Assembly (NCBI RefSeq): GCF_040645615.1
Contig: NZ_JBEYYO010000002.1
Coordinates: forward strand, 62,001 to 126,000
Reading direction: 5' to 3'
Length of the DNA: 64,000 bases
Source: Glycomyces sp040645615
Lineage (GTDB): Bacteria; Actinomycetota; Actinomycetes; Mycobacteriales; Micromonosporaceae
This document shows positions 16,405-24,205 of the stretch, one piece after another. How positions within the stretch are numbered: position 1 is the first letter of the stretch; each line of letters opens with the position of its first letter. The notes below the pieces were generated by a model. The model ran no database searches, was not told the DNA's origin, and saw only the letters and a list, made by a program, of their open reading frames with translations. Position numbers and translations under genes: made by a program.

Positions 16405-16941
16405 TCAGGTTTCGGCCTCCGCGCCGGTCTCGCCGCGCGGGTGTTCGCCGCCGTCCTCGGCGCGCGTGTGATCGCCGTCGTGGAGCTGCGTCACCGCGTG
16501 GCTCACGAACTCGGCCGTGAGGACCGTGAGTGCGTCCTTCGCCGCGCCTCGCGAACCCGCCAGGTTCACGATCAGCGTCTTTCCGGCCGTCCCGGCGATC
16601 GCGCGGGACAGTGCGGCGTGCGGGGTCTTCGTCAGGCCCACCGCCCTGATCGCCTCGGCGATGCCGGGGACTTCGCGTTCGATGACGCGCCGCGTCACCT
16701 CCGGGGTCAGGTCCTGCGAGGTCAGGCCGGTGCCGCCGGAGGTGACGACCAGGTCGAAGCCGTCGTCGACCGCGTCGCGGAGGGCCTGCTCGACCTCGTC
16801 GCCGTCGTGGACGACCAGCGGGCCCGCAACGCCGAAGCCGCTGGCGGCGAAGCCCTCGATGAGGATCGGGCCCGACTCGTCGGCGTACACCCCGTCGGCG
16901 GCCCGGTTCGAGGCCACGACGACCAATGCGCTCACGCTCAT
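16405..16941 (-). CDS. Molybdopterin adenylyltransferase MogA/MoaB family
   Basis: 178 residues. It is predicted to adenylylate molybdopterin before MoeA adds molybdate. The MPTb domain is visible with a VVVASNRAADGVYADESG start, D-L-V-V-T-S-G-G-T-G-L-T-S-Q-D near residue 68, and G-K-T-L-I-V-N-L-A-G-S-R. These suit MogA and the related MoaB equally, so no symbol is fixed. About 20 extra acidic/His residues follow the domain. The start overlaps the moaC stop by four bases, so the two are co-translated. Confidence 0.9.
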   Translation of the reverse strand: MSVSALVVVASNRAADGVYADESGPILIEGFAASGFGVAGPLVVHDGDEVEQALRDAVDDGFDLVVTSGGTGLTSQDLTPEVTRRVIEREVPGIAEAIRAVGLTKTPHAALSRAIAGTAGKTLIVNLAGSRGAAKDALTVLTAEFVSHAVTQLHDGDHTRAEDGGEHPRGETGAEAET

Positions 16942-17429
16942 GCGTCTCCACCTTCCTGCGGGGCGCGGCGCCAGACGCCGGTCTTCCCGCCGAGTTTCTC
17001 CTCGACGCGGACGTCGGCGATCACCGCGGCCGGGTCGAGAGCTTTGACCATGTCGACCAGTGTCAACCCCGCCACCGACACCGCGGTGAGGGCCTCCATC
17101 TCGACCCCGGTGCGGTCGGCGGTCTTGACTCGGGCGGCGATGTCGACGCCCGCGTCGGTGACCTGGAGATCGACCTCGACGCCGCTGATGGCGATCGGGT
17201 GGCACAGCGGGACCAGGTCGGGCGTGCGCTTCGCGGCCATGATCCCGGCGATGCGGGCGGTGGCCAGGGCGTCGCCCTTCTTGAGCGAGTTGCCCCGCAG
17301 CGCGGCGACGACCTCGGGCGTGGTGACGAGATGCCCGGTCGCGAGCGCCGAACGCTGCGAGCGCTCCTTGCCGGAGACGTCGACCATGCGGGCCGCGCCG
17401 GTCGAGTCCACGTGGGTCAAGTCGGTCAT
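16938..17429 (-). CDS. moaC: Cyclic pyranopterin monophosphate synthase MoaC
   Basis: 163 residues from the ATG at 17429, the normal MoaC length; an upstream in-frame start would add about 20 basic residues not found in the family. With MoaA, MoaC converts GTP to cPMP. Diagnostic motifs are MVDVSGKERSQRSALATG, the active-site LVPLCHPI near residue 77 and G-V-E-M-E-A-L-T-A-V near 112. It is the first gene of the four-gene molybdenum cofactor operon on the minus strand. The partner moaA is not in the window. Confidence 0.94.
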   Translation of the reverse strand: MTDLTHVDSTGAARMVDVSGKERSQRSALATGHLVTTPEVVAALRGNSLKKGDALATARIAGIMAAKRTPDLVPLCHPIAISGVEVDLQVTDAGVDIAARVKTADRTGVEMEALTAVSVAGLTLVDMVKALDPAAVIADVRVEEKLGGKTGVWRRAPQEGGDA

Positions 17430-17542
17430 ACGCCGAAGTCTAGTCTTGCGAGCGCTTCCGGACGCGCGTGCGACGCGGGCGCCGCTCACGGTGCGGCGGG
17501 CGCGCGGGCGGGGCTCGGCGGGGCTGTATTAGCGTCAGGTGC

Positions 17543-17908
17543 GTGATCGAATGGCTCTACCTCGCCGTCCAGGGCGCCGCTTTGGCGATGAGCGCCTGGT
17601 TCTTCGTGGAGACGGCGCGTTCGCAGCGGGTCGCGCGGCGGCATTTCGCGGGGATCGCGGCGCTGGTGGCGCTGCTGCTCGTGCAGCTCGCGGTGTCAAT
17701 CGCGATCGTGCCGGGCGAGGCGGGCGGCGGGAAGGCGATGTTCTTCTCTTACCTGGTGACCACGATCCTGGTGCCGGTCGTGGCGAGCTTCTGGGGCTCG
17801 ATCGACCGGAGCAGGTGGGGGATCGGGACGGTGGCCGCGTCGGGGCTGGTCGTGGCGGCGCTGATGCTGCGGCTGCACCAGATCTGGACGGTGCAGATCC
17901 ATGTCTGA
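17543..17908 (+). CDS. Small four-TM membrane protein
   Basis: 121 residues from a GTG at 17543. Four hydrophobic segments are visible (about residues 3-22, 34-56, 66-84, 93-111), with short basic loops between them on one side. No family motif is recognised. It is divergent from moaC (about 113 bases between starts) and overlaps the following membrane protein by 8 bases; the two likely act together. The start is uncertain because there is no strong ribosome-binding site. Confidence 0.65.
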   Translation: MIEWLYLAVQGAALAMSAWFFVETARSQRVARRHFAGIAALVALLLVQLAVSIAIVPGEAGGGKAMFFSYLVTTILVPVVASFWGSIDRSRWGIGTVAASGLVVAALMLRLHQIWTVQIHV

Positions 17909-18302
17909 GGTCGGCGGGTCGCGGCCGCTGGCGGCCGGTTTCGGGCGGTTGATCGTGCTCGTGTACGTGGTGTTCGCGGTCTCGGCGGGGGCGCGGGCGC
18001 TGTTCCAAGTGGCGACGAAGTTCGGCGACGCGCCGGTGAGCTTCGCGCTCAGCGCGATCGCGGCAGCGATCTACCTGGTGGCCGCGATCGCGATCATCCG
18101 GGGGGCGGCGCGGCTCGCGCTGATCGCGGTGGCGATCGAACTGGCCGGGGTGGTCGCGGTGGGCGCTTTGAGCTTCGCGGTGCCGGACCTCTTCCCCGAA
18201 CCTTCGGTGTGGTCGCATTTCGGCTCGGGCTACGGCTACGTGCCGCTGGTGCTCCCGGCGGCCGGGCTGGCTTACCTGCTGAAGCGGCGCCGCCCGGCTT
18301 AG
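17901..18302 (+). CDS. Integral membrane protein, four TM
   Basis: 133 residues with four predicted membrane helices (about 17-37, 48-68, 73-94, 111-126) and a basic RRRPA end placing the C-terminus in the cytoplasm. Families of this size next to a second small membrane protein are common in actinomycetes, but no function is known to me. It is coupled to the upstream gene by an 8-base overlap and ends just before a strong bidirectional terminator. Confidence 0.7.
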   Translation: MSEVGGSRPLAAGFGRLIVLVYVVFAVSAGARALFQVATKFGDAPVSFALSAIAAAIYLVAAIAIIRGAARLALIAVAIELAGVVAVGALSFAVPDLFPEPSVWSHFGSGYGYVPLVLPAAGLAYLLKRRRPA

Positions 18303-18312
18303 GGCGTGCCTT

Positions 18313-18352
18313 GTATGGGGGCTCCCACCGCGATGCGGTGGGAGCCCCATAC
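18313..18352. terminator. Bidirectional terminator hairpin
   Basis: A near-perfect inverted repeat (GTATGGGGGCTCCCACCGC against GCGGTGGGAGCCCCATAC, one extra G, three-base loop) between the convergent genes ending at 18302 and 18364. It can stop transcripts from both sides. Confidence 0.8.
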
Positions 18353-18363
18353 GAGGCGAGGCC

Positions 18364-19269
18364 TCAGTCGAACAGGTCCTGGATGCGGTCGATGCTCAGT
18401 GCTCGATCGGCCCAGGCTTCTAGCTGGTCGGTGTCGTCGCACTCGCGGATGCGCGCTCGAGAATTCGGGTCGATGACGACGCCTCGTGCGTCAAGGATGC
18501 GCAGCAGCATCCTCGCCTCACCCTCGGCCTTGCCCTCGGCCTTCCCCTCGGCCTTGCCTTCGGCGAGGCCCTCTCGGTACTTTTCCCCCAACAGGCCCAG
18601 CCTGTACGTGTTGGGGAGCGCGGCGTCGCTCATGATCATCTCCTGCAAGCTCATGAATTGCTCTCCTTGCAGCGCATTCAGCGCATACTCAGCGTATCGC
18701 GACCAGAGGGTCCGGTCGAATCCTCGGATGGTTTCGTAGTAGGCGCGCATGACCGCCGGGCCCTGCGGTCCGCTCCCGTGGGCGATGAGCGACAGCAGCG
18801 CGACCGAGACGTTGTCGCGGCCCTCGGTCGGATCGGTGATCATCGGGATCATCGCGGGACCGATCACGAGCGGGATGAGTACGAGCCCGGGATGGCCGTA
18901 GACGATGGGTTCCCTCGCCCACGCCTCGGTTTTCTCATCGAAGGTAATGACCACCAGGAACACCGGACACCGGAACCGCTGGTACGCCGAAGCGATGTAG
19001 TCCAGCCAACTTGAGTGCTTTCTCTTGTCGGGGTTGCGCTGGACCTCGAACAGCAGAACGGTGATCGGTTCTTCACCGTCGTAGAACACGGCCACGTTGT
19101 CGCAGTTGCGGATTACGGCCTCGCCAGCGCGGGTCATCGCCTCAGAGCCTGGTTTGACGCTGGTGTAGGAGGGAAGTCTTTGCCCGAGCAGCCCGCAGTA
19201 GAGTTCTTCCGCGAACTTCGGGTTGTCCTGAAGCAGCCGCAATGGTGCCTCGTGCTCATATGTGGTCAC
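18364..19269 (-). CDS. Rpn-like PD-(D/E)XK nuclease family protein
   Basis: About 301 residues from a GTG at 19269 (TTYEHEAPLRLLQDNPKF), chosen because that is where the similarity typical of the family begins; the frame is open to 19335. The N-terminal half is a PD-(D/E)XK-like domain: V-L-L-F-E-V-Q, then K-R-K-x-S-S-W-L-D-Y, matching E-x-Q and the lysine-rich segment of Rpn/transposase_31-like proteins. The C-terminal part holds AEGKAEGKAEGKAEGEA, a short repeat very typical of this group. Members are called recombination-promoting nucleases in E. coli; the actual role in actinomycetes is unknown. It stands alone between two terminator-bounded units. Confidence 0.7.
   Translation of the reverse strand: MTTYEHEAPLRLLQDNPKFAEELYCGLLGQRLPSYTSVKPGSEAMTRAGEAVIRNCDNVAVFYDGEEPITVLLFEVQRNPDKRKHSSWLDYIASAYQRFRCPVFLVVITFDEKTEAWAREPIVYGHPGLVLIPLVIGPAMIPMITDPTEGRDNVSVALLSLIAHGSGPQGPAVMRAYYETIRGFDRTLWSRYAEYALNALQGEQFMSLQEMIMSDAALPNTYRLGLLGEKYREGLAEGKAEGKAEGKAEGEARMLLRILDARGVVIDPNSRARIRECDDTDQLEAWADRALSIDRIQDLFD
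18521..18568 (-). repeat. 12-bp tandem repeat encoding Gly-Lys-Ala-Glu
   Basis: Three near-identical copies of CCCTCGGCCTTG (18521, 18533, 18545) and a diverged fourth at 18557 encode the G-K-A-E repeats of the Rpn-like protein. Copy number could vary without breaking the frame. Confidence 0.75.
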
Positions 19270-19363
19270 CCGAATGACGATATGAGGGCTCGTTCGAACA
19301 CGCGGCGAGCGACACGCGACGGCAGTTCTCGTCACCTGTGGGGAAGGCGACAGCCATTGCGTC

Positions 19364-19990
19364 TCAGGAGAAGAAGCCCATGAAGGCGACTATGAGGGTC
19401 GAGCCGCAGAGGACCAGGCCGAGGCGGTAGTTGCGTTCGAGGCGGGTCGACTCGTCTCCGATTCGGGGGCGGGCGGCGATGCCGATCGTGAGCCAGCCCA
19501 GGAAGAACGCCGCGAGCGGGAGGCCGATGAGGAGGCCCGCCAGGGCGAGGGCGGCCAGGATGTCGTCGGCTCGGAATTCGCGGAGCACGAGCAGTTGCGC
19601 TGCGATGCAGAGCGCTCCGAACAGGCCGTAGATGAGGCCGTTGCGCTCGTCCGAGCGCCAGCGCGGCAGCCACGGGGGGCGGTGGGCCAGGTAGCGGGCC
19701 TCTTCGAAGGACGTTTCGGCCGCCTCGAGGTCGGCCTCGGCGGCCGCGAGGTCGGTGAGGGGGTCACCGGTCGGGGGCGGGACCGCTGCTCGTTGCGGCG
19801 GGGCGATCCGGGCGGCTCGGGCCAGTTCTTCGACGGCCGCGCGCTGCTCGGCGGCGCGGTCGCCGAGGCGTTCGGCGCGCTGGCCGAGCGTCTCGGTGGC
19901 GGTCGCGGTGCGCGCGGCCGCCTCGTCGGCGGTGCGGCGGGCGTCGTCGAGGCGGCGGATCTGCGCGAGGTAGTCCTCGAAGGCGCTCAC
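19364..19990 (-). CDS. Coiled-coil protein with C-terminal membrane helices
   Basis: 208 residues. Residues about 1-65 are a charged Ala-rich coiled coil, followed by a Pro-rich linker, a second helix (AAAEADLEAAETSFEEARY), and three hydrophobic segments (about 121-140, 147-170, 190-206). It starts inside the stop of the 84-residue gene (ATGA), making it the third gene of an operon led by the FtsK-like ATPase. No family is recognised. A membrane platform or sensor for the ATPase is a possible role, from gene order only. Confidence 0.7.
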   Translation of the reverse strand: MSAFEDYLAQIRRLDDARRTADEAAARTATATETLGQRAERLGDRAAEQRAAVEELARAARIAPPQRAAVPPPTGDPLTDLAAAEADLEAAETSFEEARYLAHRPPWLPRWRSDERNGLIYGLFGALCIAAQLLVLREFRADDILAALALAGLLIGLPLAAFFLGWLTIGIAARPRIGDESTRLERNYRLGLVLCGSTLIVAFMGFFS

Positions 19991-20241
19991 TGGCTGGTCC
20001 TCTCGACGTGGGCTCGGGCCGCGCGGGCGCGGGCGGTTTCCCCGACGTGGGCGGCGGCGAAAGGCGAGTGCGCAGGCGGCTCGACGGCGCAGGACGTGGT
20101 GTCGTGCTTGCTCACGTACGGCGCAGCCGCAGTGCGGGGCATGGCGGCGTACTCGCTCACGGGCGGCGAACCCGCGACGCGAGTCGCGGTGGCACCCACG
20201 GGCGGGAATGCGGCGGGGACTGTGGCGGCGTGCTTGTTCAT
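19987..20241 (-). CDS. 84-residue protein with repeated heptapeptides
   Basis: The ATG at 20241 overlaps the stop of the FtsK-like gene (ATGA), and its own TGA overlaps the next ATG in the same way, which argues strongly that it is translated. The protein is Ala/Pro/Thr-rich with no membrane span. It contains three copies of a 7-residue unit, MNKHAAT, VSEYAAM and VSKHDTT, each beginning at an ATG or GTG codon (ends at 20241, 20160, 20115). Shorter products could start at the inner copies. No known family; a small partner of the ATPase is a guess. Confidence 0.5.
   Translation of the reverse strand: MNKHAATVPAAFPPVGATATRVAGSPPVSEYAAMPRTAAAPYVSKHDTTSCAVEPPAHSPFAAAHVGETARARAARAHVERTSQ
20095..20241 (-). 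repeat. Three degenerate 21-bp direct repeats
   Basis: Copies at 20221-20241, 20140-20160 and 20095-20115 (minus strand) share a pattern RTGARCRAGYACGMCRCCAYR. All are in the frame of the 84-residue gene and start with a possible initiation codon. Confidence 0.6.
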
Positions 20242-22658
20242 GTTCCCGTCCTCTCCATGCTCGTGGACTCGCCGCTTCGTTGGGGGCCTGGGCCTTGCGG
20301 CTCTGGGCGGGAGAAGGGGACCACTAGGCGGCCGTTCGCGTCGGTGTGGCGGTCGATGAGCAGTGCTCTTCCGGCCCTTGGGTTCCAGTGTTGGAACTGG
20401 GTGCCGAAGTGGGACATGATCTCGCCGCCGGGGAGGTTGAGCACGAGTGCGCAGGCCACGTCCTCGCGTCCGGCGCTGCCTCCGATGTCGTCGGTGAAGC
20501 GGCGGAAGCCCCGCCACCAGCCCAGGACGTGCACGCCCCGCGCGGGGCCGGTGCGCAAGAGGTCGCGGAGGGCCTTCTGGCCCTTGGCGTCGAGCGCTGC
20601 CGCGTCGAGGCCCCAGGCGGCGATCACGGTGTCGTCGGGGACCTCGGCGAGTTCGGCCGCGAACGACTCCGGAGGAATCCTATAGGATATATCGTGCACG
20701 ATCGCGGCGCCGGTGAAGTCGACGGCGCGGATCTGGGAGCCGCCTGCCGCCAGTGCCTCCACGGCCGCTTCGAGGGCTTCGCCGCCGACCGGGTCGGAGC
20801 CGAGGATCGCGAGGTTGCGGCCCGGCCTGCGGTCGAGGTCGACTCCGGCCACGTCCAGGCGTAGGGACACGTCACGGCCGAGCAGCGCTCGCCTCGGCGG
20901 ACGCTCGCCCGGCAACGCGTCCCTCAGATGCACCGGCCGGTATCCATAGAACACGCGCGGCGCTCCGACGCCCGCGTGCGCGGCGCCGAGCTGGTCGCGG
21001 AGGCGCTGCATCACCTCGGTGTCGGTGTCGGGGAACCGCGCGATCCGGTCGGCCCCGGCCACGCCGCCCTCGGTGTTGATCACGACCTGCCCCAGCGAGA
21101 TCCGCGAGGCCGCGTCGTTGGTCGGCTCCAGCACGGTCCGGGCCCCCGGGAGTGCGGCGCGCAGCGGGAACTGCCCGAAGATCGAATCCTTTTTGGACCA
21201 CAGGGCTTCGATCCCCGAGATCGTCTGCGACGCGAGCACGAGGTGCACCCCGTAGGACCGGCCCTTGCGGGCCAGGTTCTCCAGCAGCGCGACCGCTTCG
21301 GTCGCCACCCGGTCGTTCCCGGCCAGGAGCACCTGGAACTCGTCGGCCACGCACACGATCCGCGGATACGCCTCGTGGGCCCGCAGGCCGGCGAACGAGG
21401 CCACCCCGTGGCGCTTCATCACCGTCGAGCGCCTCGTCATCTCCTCGTTCAGCGCGGAGAGCACCGCCAACCCGTACTCGCGGTCGGACTCGACGCCCAC
21501 GGCCCGCGCGTGCGGAATGAACGACGGGTCGCGGTCGGTGGGGATGAACTCGGTGAACGACACTCCCTCTTTGAAGTCGAGCAGGAACAGCGCCAGATCC
21601 GCTGGGGCGTAACGGGAGGCGAGCCCGTAGAGCACGTCGAGGAGGAACACGGTCTTGCCGCCGCCGGTGCGGCCGCCCACGAGCCAGTGCGGGGTCGCGT
21701 CGTCGAAGCGGAGCCTGACCTCCCCGGCCGCGTCGCGTCCGATGAGGACTTCGAGACCCCTCGACGGGTCGCCCGACTCTGGGGCGGGTGGAATGAGGTC
21801 GGCGAAGGTGAGCGTCGCGGCGTCCTTCGCGCGATCGGCCAGGCGGCGCGATTCGCCTGCGGCGTAAGCGGAGTCGATCGGGTCGGGCCAGGCCACCGGG
21901 GCGGCGAGGCGCTCGCCGCGGCCGAACGGGGCCGCGGGCGGGTGGGTGATCTCGACGTGGTTGCCCGCGTCGTGCATCACCGCGGCCTGCGGCAGGTCCG
22001 GCAGCCCGCAGCCGAGGACCGTGACCCCGTGGGCCAGACCGGAGCGCGCGAGCGCGTCGATGCGCTCCACAAGGGATCGCGGTGCGTCGCCGAGCGAGGC
22101 CACCGCCAGGAGCATCCGGTCGCTGCGCCTCCCTGCGATGTGCTCGGCCACTTGGGTTTCGGCCAGGACGACCGCGTCGGCCGCGGCCCGGGTGTCGGTC
22201 GCTACCGCTTCGATCACGCCCGCGTCGGCGAGCGGACGCAGCGGCGCGAACGCGGCTCCCAGTGTGGCCGTGTCGATCCCGACCACCCGCAGCCCGCCGG
22301 GCTCGCGCGAGGCCACGGCGTGGAGCACGGCCAGGCGCGCCAGGTTCGCGACCCCGTCGACCCGAGCATCCACATTGGTCGCGAGGTGTCCCCTCTCGCC
22401 GAAGGGCACCAAGAGCGGCATCCGGCGTCCCTGATGGAGGATCACCGTACCGGCTTGCAGGAGTTCGGGATCGGTGCGCAACTGCTGGGCCGAAGCGGTG
22501 GCCGCGTCGGCGATCTGGCGTTCGGCGGCCAGCAGCGCGGGGTCGACCGGCGTCTGGAAGGCCGTGTCGCCGAGGCGTTGGGTCACCGCGGCGAGCTTGG
22601 CTGAGGCCGCGTCGCAGGCCGCCGCCGCTTGTGCGAGCACAGTCTGGAAACCGGGCAC
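20238..22658 (-). CDS. FtsK/SpoIIIE-type ATPase
   Basis: 806 residues. The N-terminal third is helical. A middle part has GTVILHQGRRMPLLVPFG and I-D-T-A-T-L-G-A-A-F. The ATPase domain carries Walker A G328-G-R-T-G-G-G-K-T336 (lead-in HWLV) and Walker B around 435 (I-V-C-V-A-D-E-F), with A-S-Q-T after it as in FtsK/HerA proteins. A second domain after about residue 600 has another strand-loop pattern, AILGSDPVGGEALE, that looks like a degenerate P-loop, so the protein may be a two-domain FtsK-EccC-like ATPase with only the first domain active. No membrane segments are seen, unlike FtsK. It heads a three-gene minus-strand operon opposite the NfeD/flotillin operon, and a palindromic element lies inside its coding region (20677-20702). 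Confidence 0.85.
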   Translation of the reverse strand: MPGFQTVLAQAAAACDAASAKLAAVTQRLGDTAFQTPVDPALLAAERQIADAATASAQQLRTDPELLQAGTVILHQGRRMPLLVPFGERGHLATNVDARVDGVANLARLAVLHAVASREPGGLRVVGIDTATLGAAFAPLRPLADAGVIEAVATDTRAAADAVVLAETQVAEHIAGRRSDRMLLAVASLGDAPRSLVERIDALARSGLAHGVTVLGCGLPDLPQAAVMHDAGNHVEITHPPAAPFGRGERLAAPVAWPDPIDSAYAAGESRRLADRAKDAATLTFADLIPPAPESGDPSRGLEVLIGRDAAGEVRLRFDDATPHWLVGGRTGGGKTVFLLDVLYGLASRYAPADLALFLLDFKEGVSFTEFIPTDRDPSFIPHARAVGVESDREYGLAVLSALNEEMTRRSTVMKRHGVASFAGLRAHEAYPRIVCVADEFQVLLAGNDRVATEAVALLENLARKGRSYGVHLVLASQTISGIEALWSKKDSIFGQFPLRAALPGARTVLEPTNDAASRISLGQVVINTEGGVAGADRIARFPDTDTEVMQRLRDQLGAAHAGVGAPRVFYGYRPVHLRDALPGERPPRRALLGRDVSLRLDVAGVDLDRRPGRNLAILGSDPVGGEALEAAVEALAAGGSQIRAVDFTGAAIVHDISYRIPPESFAAELAEVPDDTVIAAWGLDAAALDAKGQKALRDLLRTGPARGVHVLGWWRGFRRFTDDIGGSAGREDVACALVLNLPGGEIMSHFGTQFQHWNPRAGRALLIDRHTDANGRLVVPFSRPEPQGPGPQRSGESTSMERTGT
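20677..20702 (-). promoter_or_regulatory. AT-rich palindromic element inside the FtsK-like gene
   Basis: ATCCTATAGGAT (20677-20688) and ATCGTGCACGAT (20691-20702) are both perfect palindromes. Read on the minus strand, this 26-base stretch matches 26375-26400, in front of the AAA ATPase gene, at 22 of 26 positions by direct comparison. In the gene it uses ATA and AGG codons rare in this G+C-rich DNA. Confidence 0.55.
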
Positions 22659-23415
22659 CGGGCCTCCCCTTCTCGCGGGTCCGCGGGCGGTCGCCGCGGC
22701 GGGCCGCCCGCGGGACCGGAGCGCCCGTGCGGCGGCTGTTCAACCGGTCACACCATATCGCGTTGGGGCACTGCGCGGCCGACCCCGCCGCACCGGGAGA
22801 CGGCCGCGAACCGCCGGAGCGGCGGGACCGGGGTTCGCGGGCGGGGCGACGGCGAAGCCTGCCGGAGGACGACCGGCGGATTCGGCGTCCGCCGGTTCGC
22901 TCGCGGTGCTCATCGACGGTTCGGGAGCGGTGTGGAACGGACAGCGAAGCGGGGCAGGGCGACGACCGGGGGCGCGGGTTCGCGGGCGTCGCGAGACGGA
23001 CAGCGAAGCCGGCCGGGCGATGACCGGGACCGGTGCCCGGCCCGCTCGCGCAACCTTCCACGGATGGGGAGCGTGCATTACTCTGAAGGCAGGGTTAGGC
23101 GGTCTTCACGAACCTCGACGGCCGTTATCGGGCCCATTCGCCCGCTCGCTTCGTTGTCGGCCTTCCCGATCCAACACCGGGATCGAAAAGGCCTTCCGCG
23201 GCCTCGGCGACGCTTGCGAGCCGTAAGTGAGCCCAGCGAGCGCACGAATGGACTCCGATACCGACTCGCCGCGAGTTCATGAACACCGCCTGCTGACCCT
23301 GATGCCCGAGCCCGCAATGACCCGCCCGCCCCGGAGCCCCCGGAGGCGGCGGTAAAGAAGACCGGTCGACGCCCGTGCGCCGTCCGCCGGATCCGCCCAG
23401 AAGGACCCGTGCCCC
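22659..23415. other. 757-base gap without a convincing gene
   Basis: This very G+C-rich stretch separates the divergent FtsK-like and NfeD-like genes. Open frames exist but are Arg/Pro/Gly shadows without start sites or family likeness. Roughly 22830-23025 contains degenerate direct repeats with cores such as GACAGCGAAGC and GGTTCGCGGGCG. Promoters of both operons should lie here; no clear -35/-10 pair is visible. Confidence 0.5.
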
Positions 23416-24069
23416 ATGACTGAGTTCCTGGACATCGCCCTCTCGTTCCCGCCGATCGTATTCACGTTCGGCCTCATCCTGGTGGTTCTGTACTGGATCA
23501 CCGTGATCATCGGCGCCCTCGACGTGGACGTGATCGACGTCGGCGCCGAAGGAGGCGAGGTCGAGGGCGGCGTCTGGTCGGCGCTCGGATTCGGCGCGGT
23601 CCCGTTCACTGTCGTACTCTCCCTGTGGATCACGCTGGGCTGGATCGTGACCATGCTCGGCACCAGCTGGGTGCGCGGCTCCGAGGGCTTCCTCCCGGCC
23701 GCCGCCACCGGTACCGCCGTGCTCGTGGCCGGGATCGGGGTCGGGATGCTGGGCGCGAAACTGCTCACCCGCCCGCTCTCGAAGCTGTTCGAGGACGCCC
23801 CGGCGACCTCCCACCGCGACCTTGTGGGCAAAGTCGCAGTCGTGCGCACCGGCACCGTGGCGCTCGACTCGGGCCAGGCCGAGGTCGTCGACGACGAAGG
23901 CGCGGTCCTGCTCATCAACGTCCGCCGCTCCCCGCACGAACCCGAAGGGCTCGACGACGCCCAGTTCGAGCGGCACTCGAAAGTCGTCGTGTTCGACTAC
24001 GACGAGGTCGACCGGGTGTTCCTGGTCGTCCCGGTGGCCCTGCCGCCCGACGTCATGGTCGAACCCTGA
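23416..24069 (+). CDS. NfeD/YqiJ-like membrane protein with OB-fold
   Basis: 217 residues with three predicted membrane helices (about 13-35, 58-80, 92-117) and a C-terminal soluble domain (about 140-215) of short beta strands (LVGKVAVVRTGTVALDSGQA) typical of the NfeD OB-fold. Proteins of this type (YqiJ in E. coli) are almost always encoded just before a flotillin, as here: the flotillin gene begins 137 bases downstream. NfeD-like proteins are thought to work with SPFH proteins in membrane microdomains. The assignment to the YqiJ branch rests on gene order and length. Confidence 0.8.
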   Translation: MTEFLDIALSFPPIVFTFGLILVVLYWITVIIGALDVDVIDVGAEGGEVEGGVWSALGFGAVPFTVVLSLWITLGWIVTMLGTSWVRGSEGFLPAAATGTAVLVAGIGVGMLGAKLLTRPLSKLFEDAPATSHRDLVGKVAVVRTGTVALDSGQAEVVDDEGAVLLINVRRSPHEPEGLDDAQFERHSKVVVFDYDEVDRVFLVVPVALPPDVMVEP

Positions 24070-24205
24070 GCCCGTCTCCCGGATTCGTGCCGAGCCGCAG
24101 CTCGTGTACCCCGGATCCGGCGCGGCCCGGTTATGGTGTGGGCACGCCCGCCCGGCACCGCTGACAACTCCCGTCCCCCCCCCGAAGCCTCGTTAGGAAC
24201 GATCT

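Noticed and set aside
22740..23078. 112-codon minus-strand frame in the same gap
   Set aside because: Pro/Arg/Ala-rich sequence produced by degenerate DNA repeats.
23078..23317. 79-codon minus-strand frame in the 757-base gap
   Set aside because: Basic, low-complexity, no ribosome-binding site, no similarity to known small proteins.
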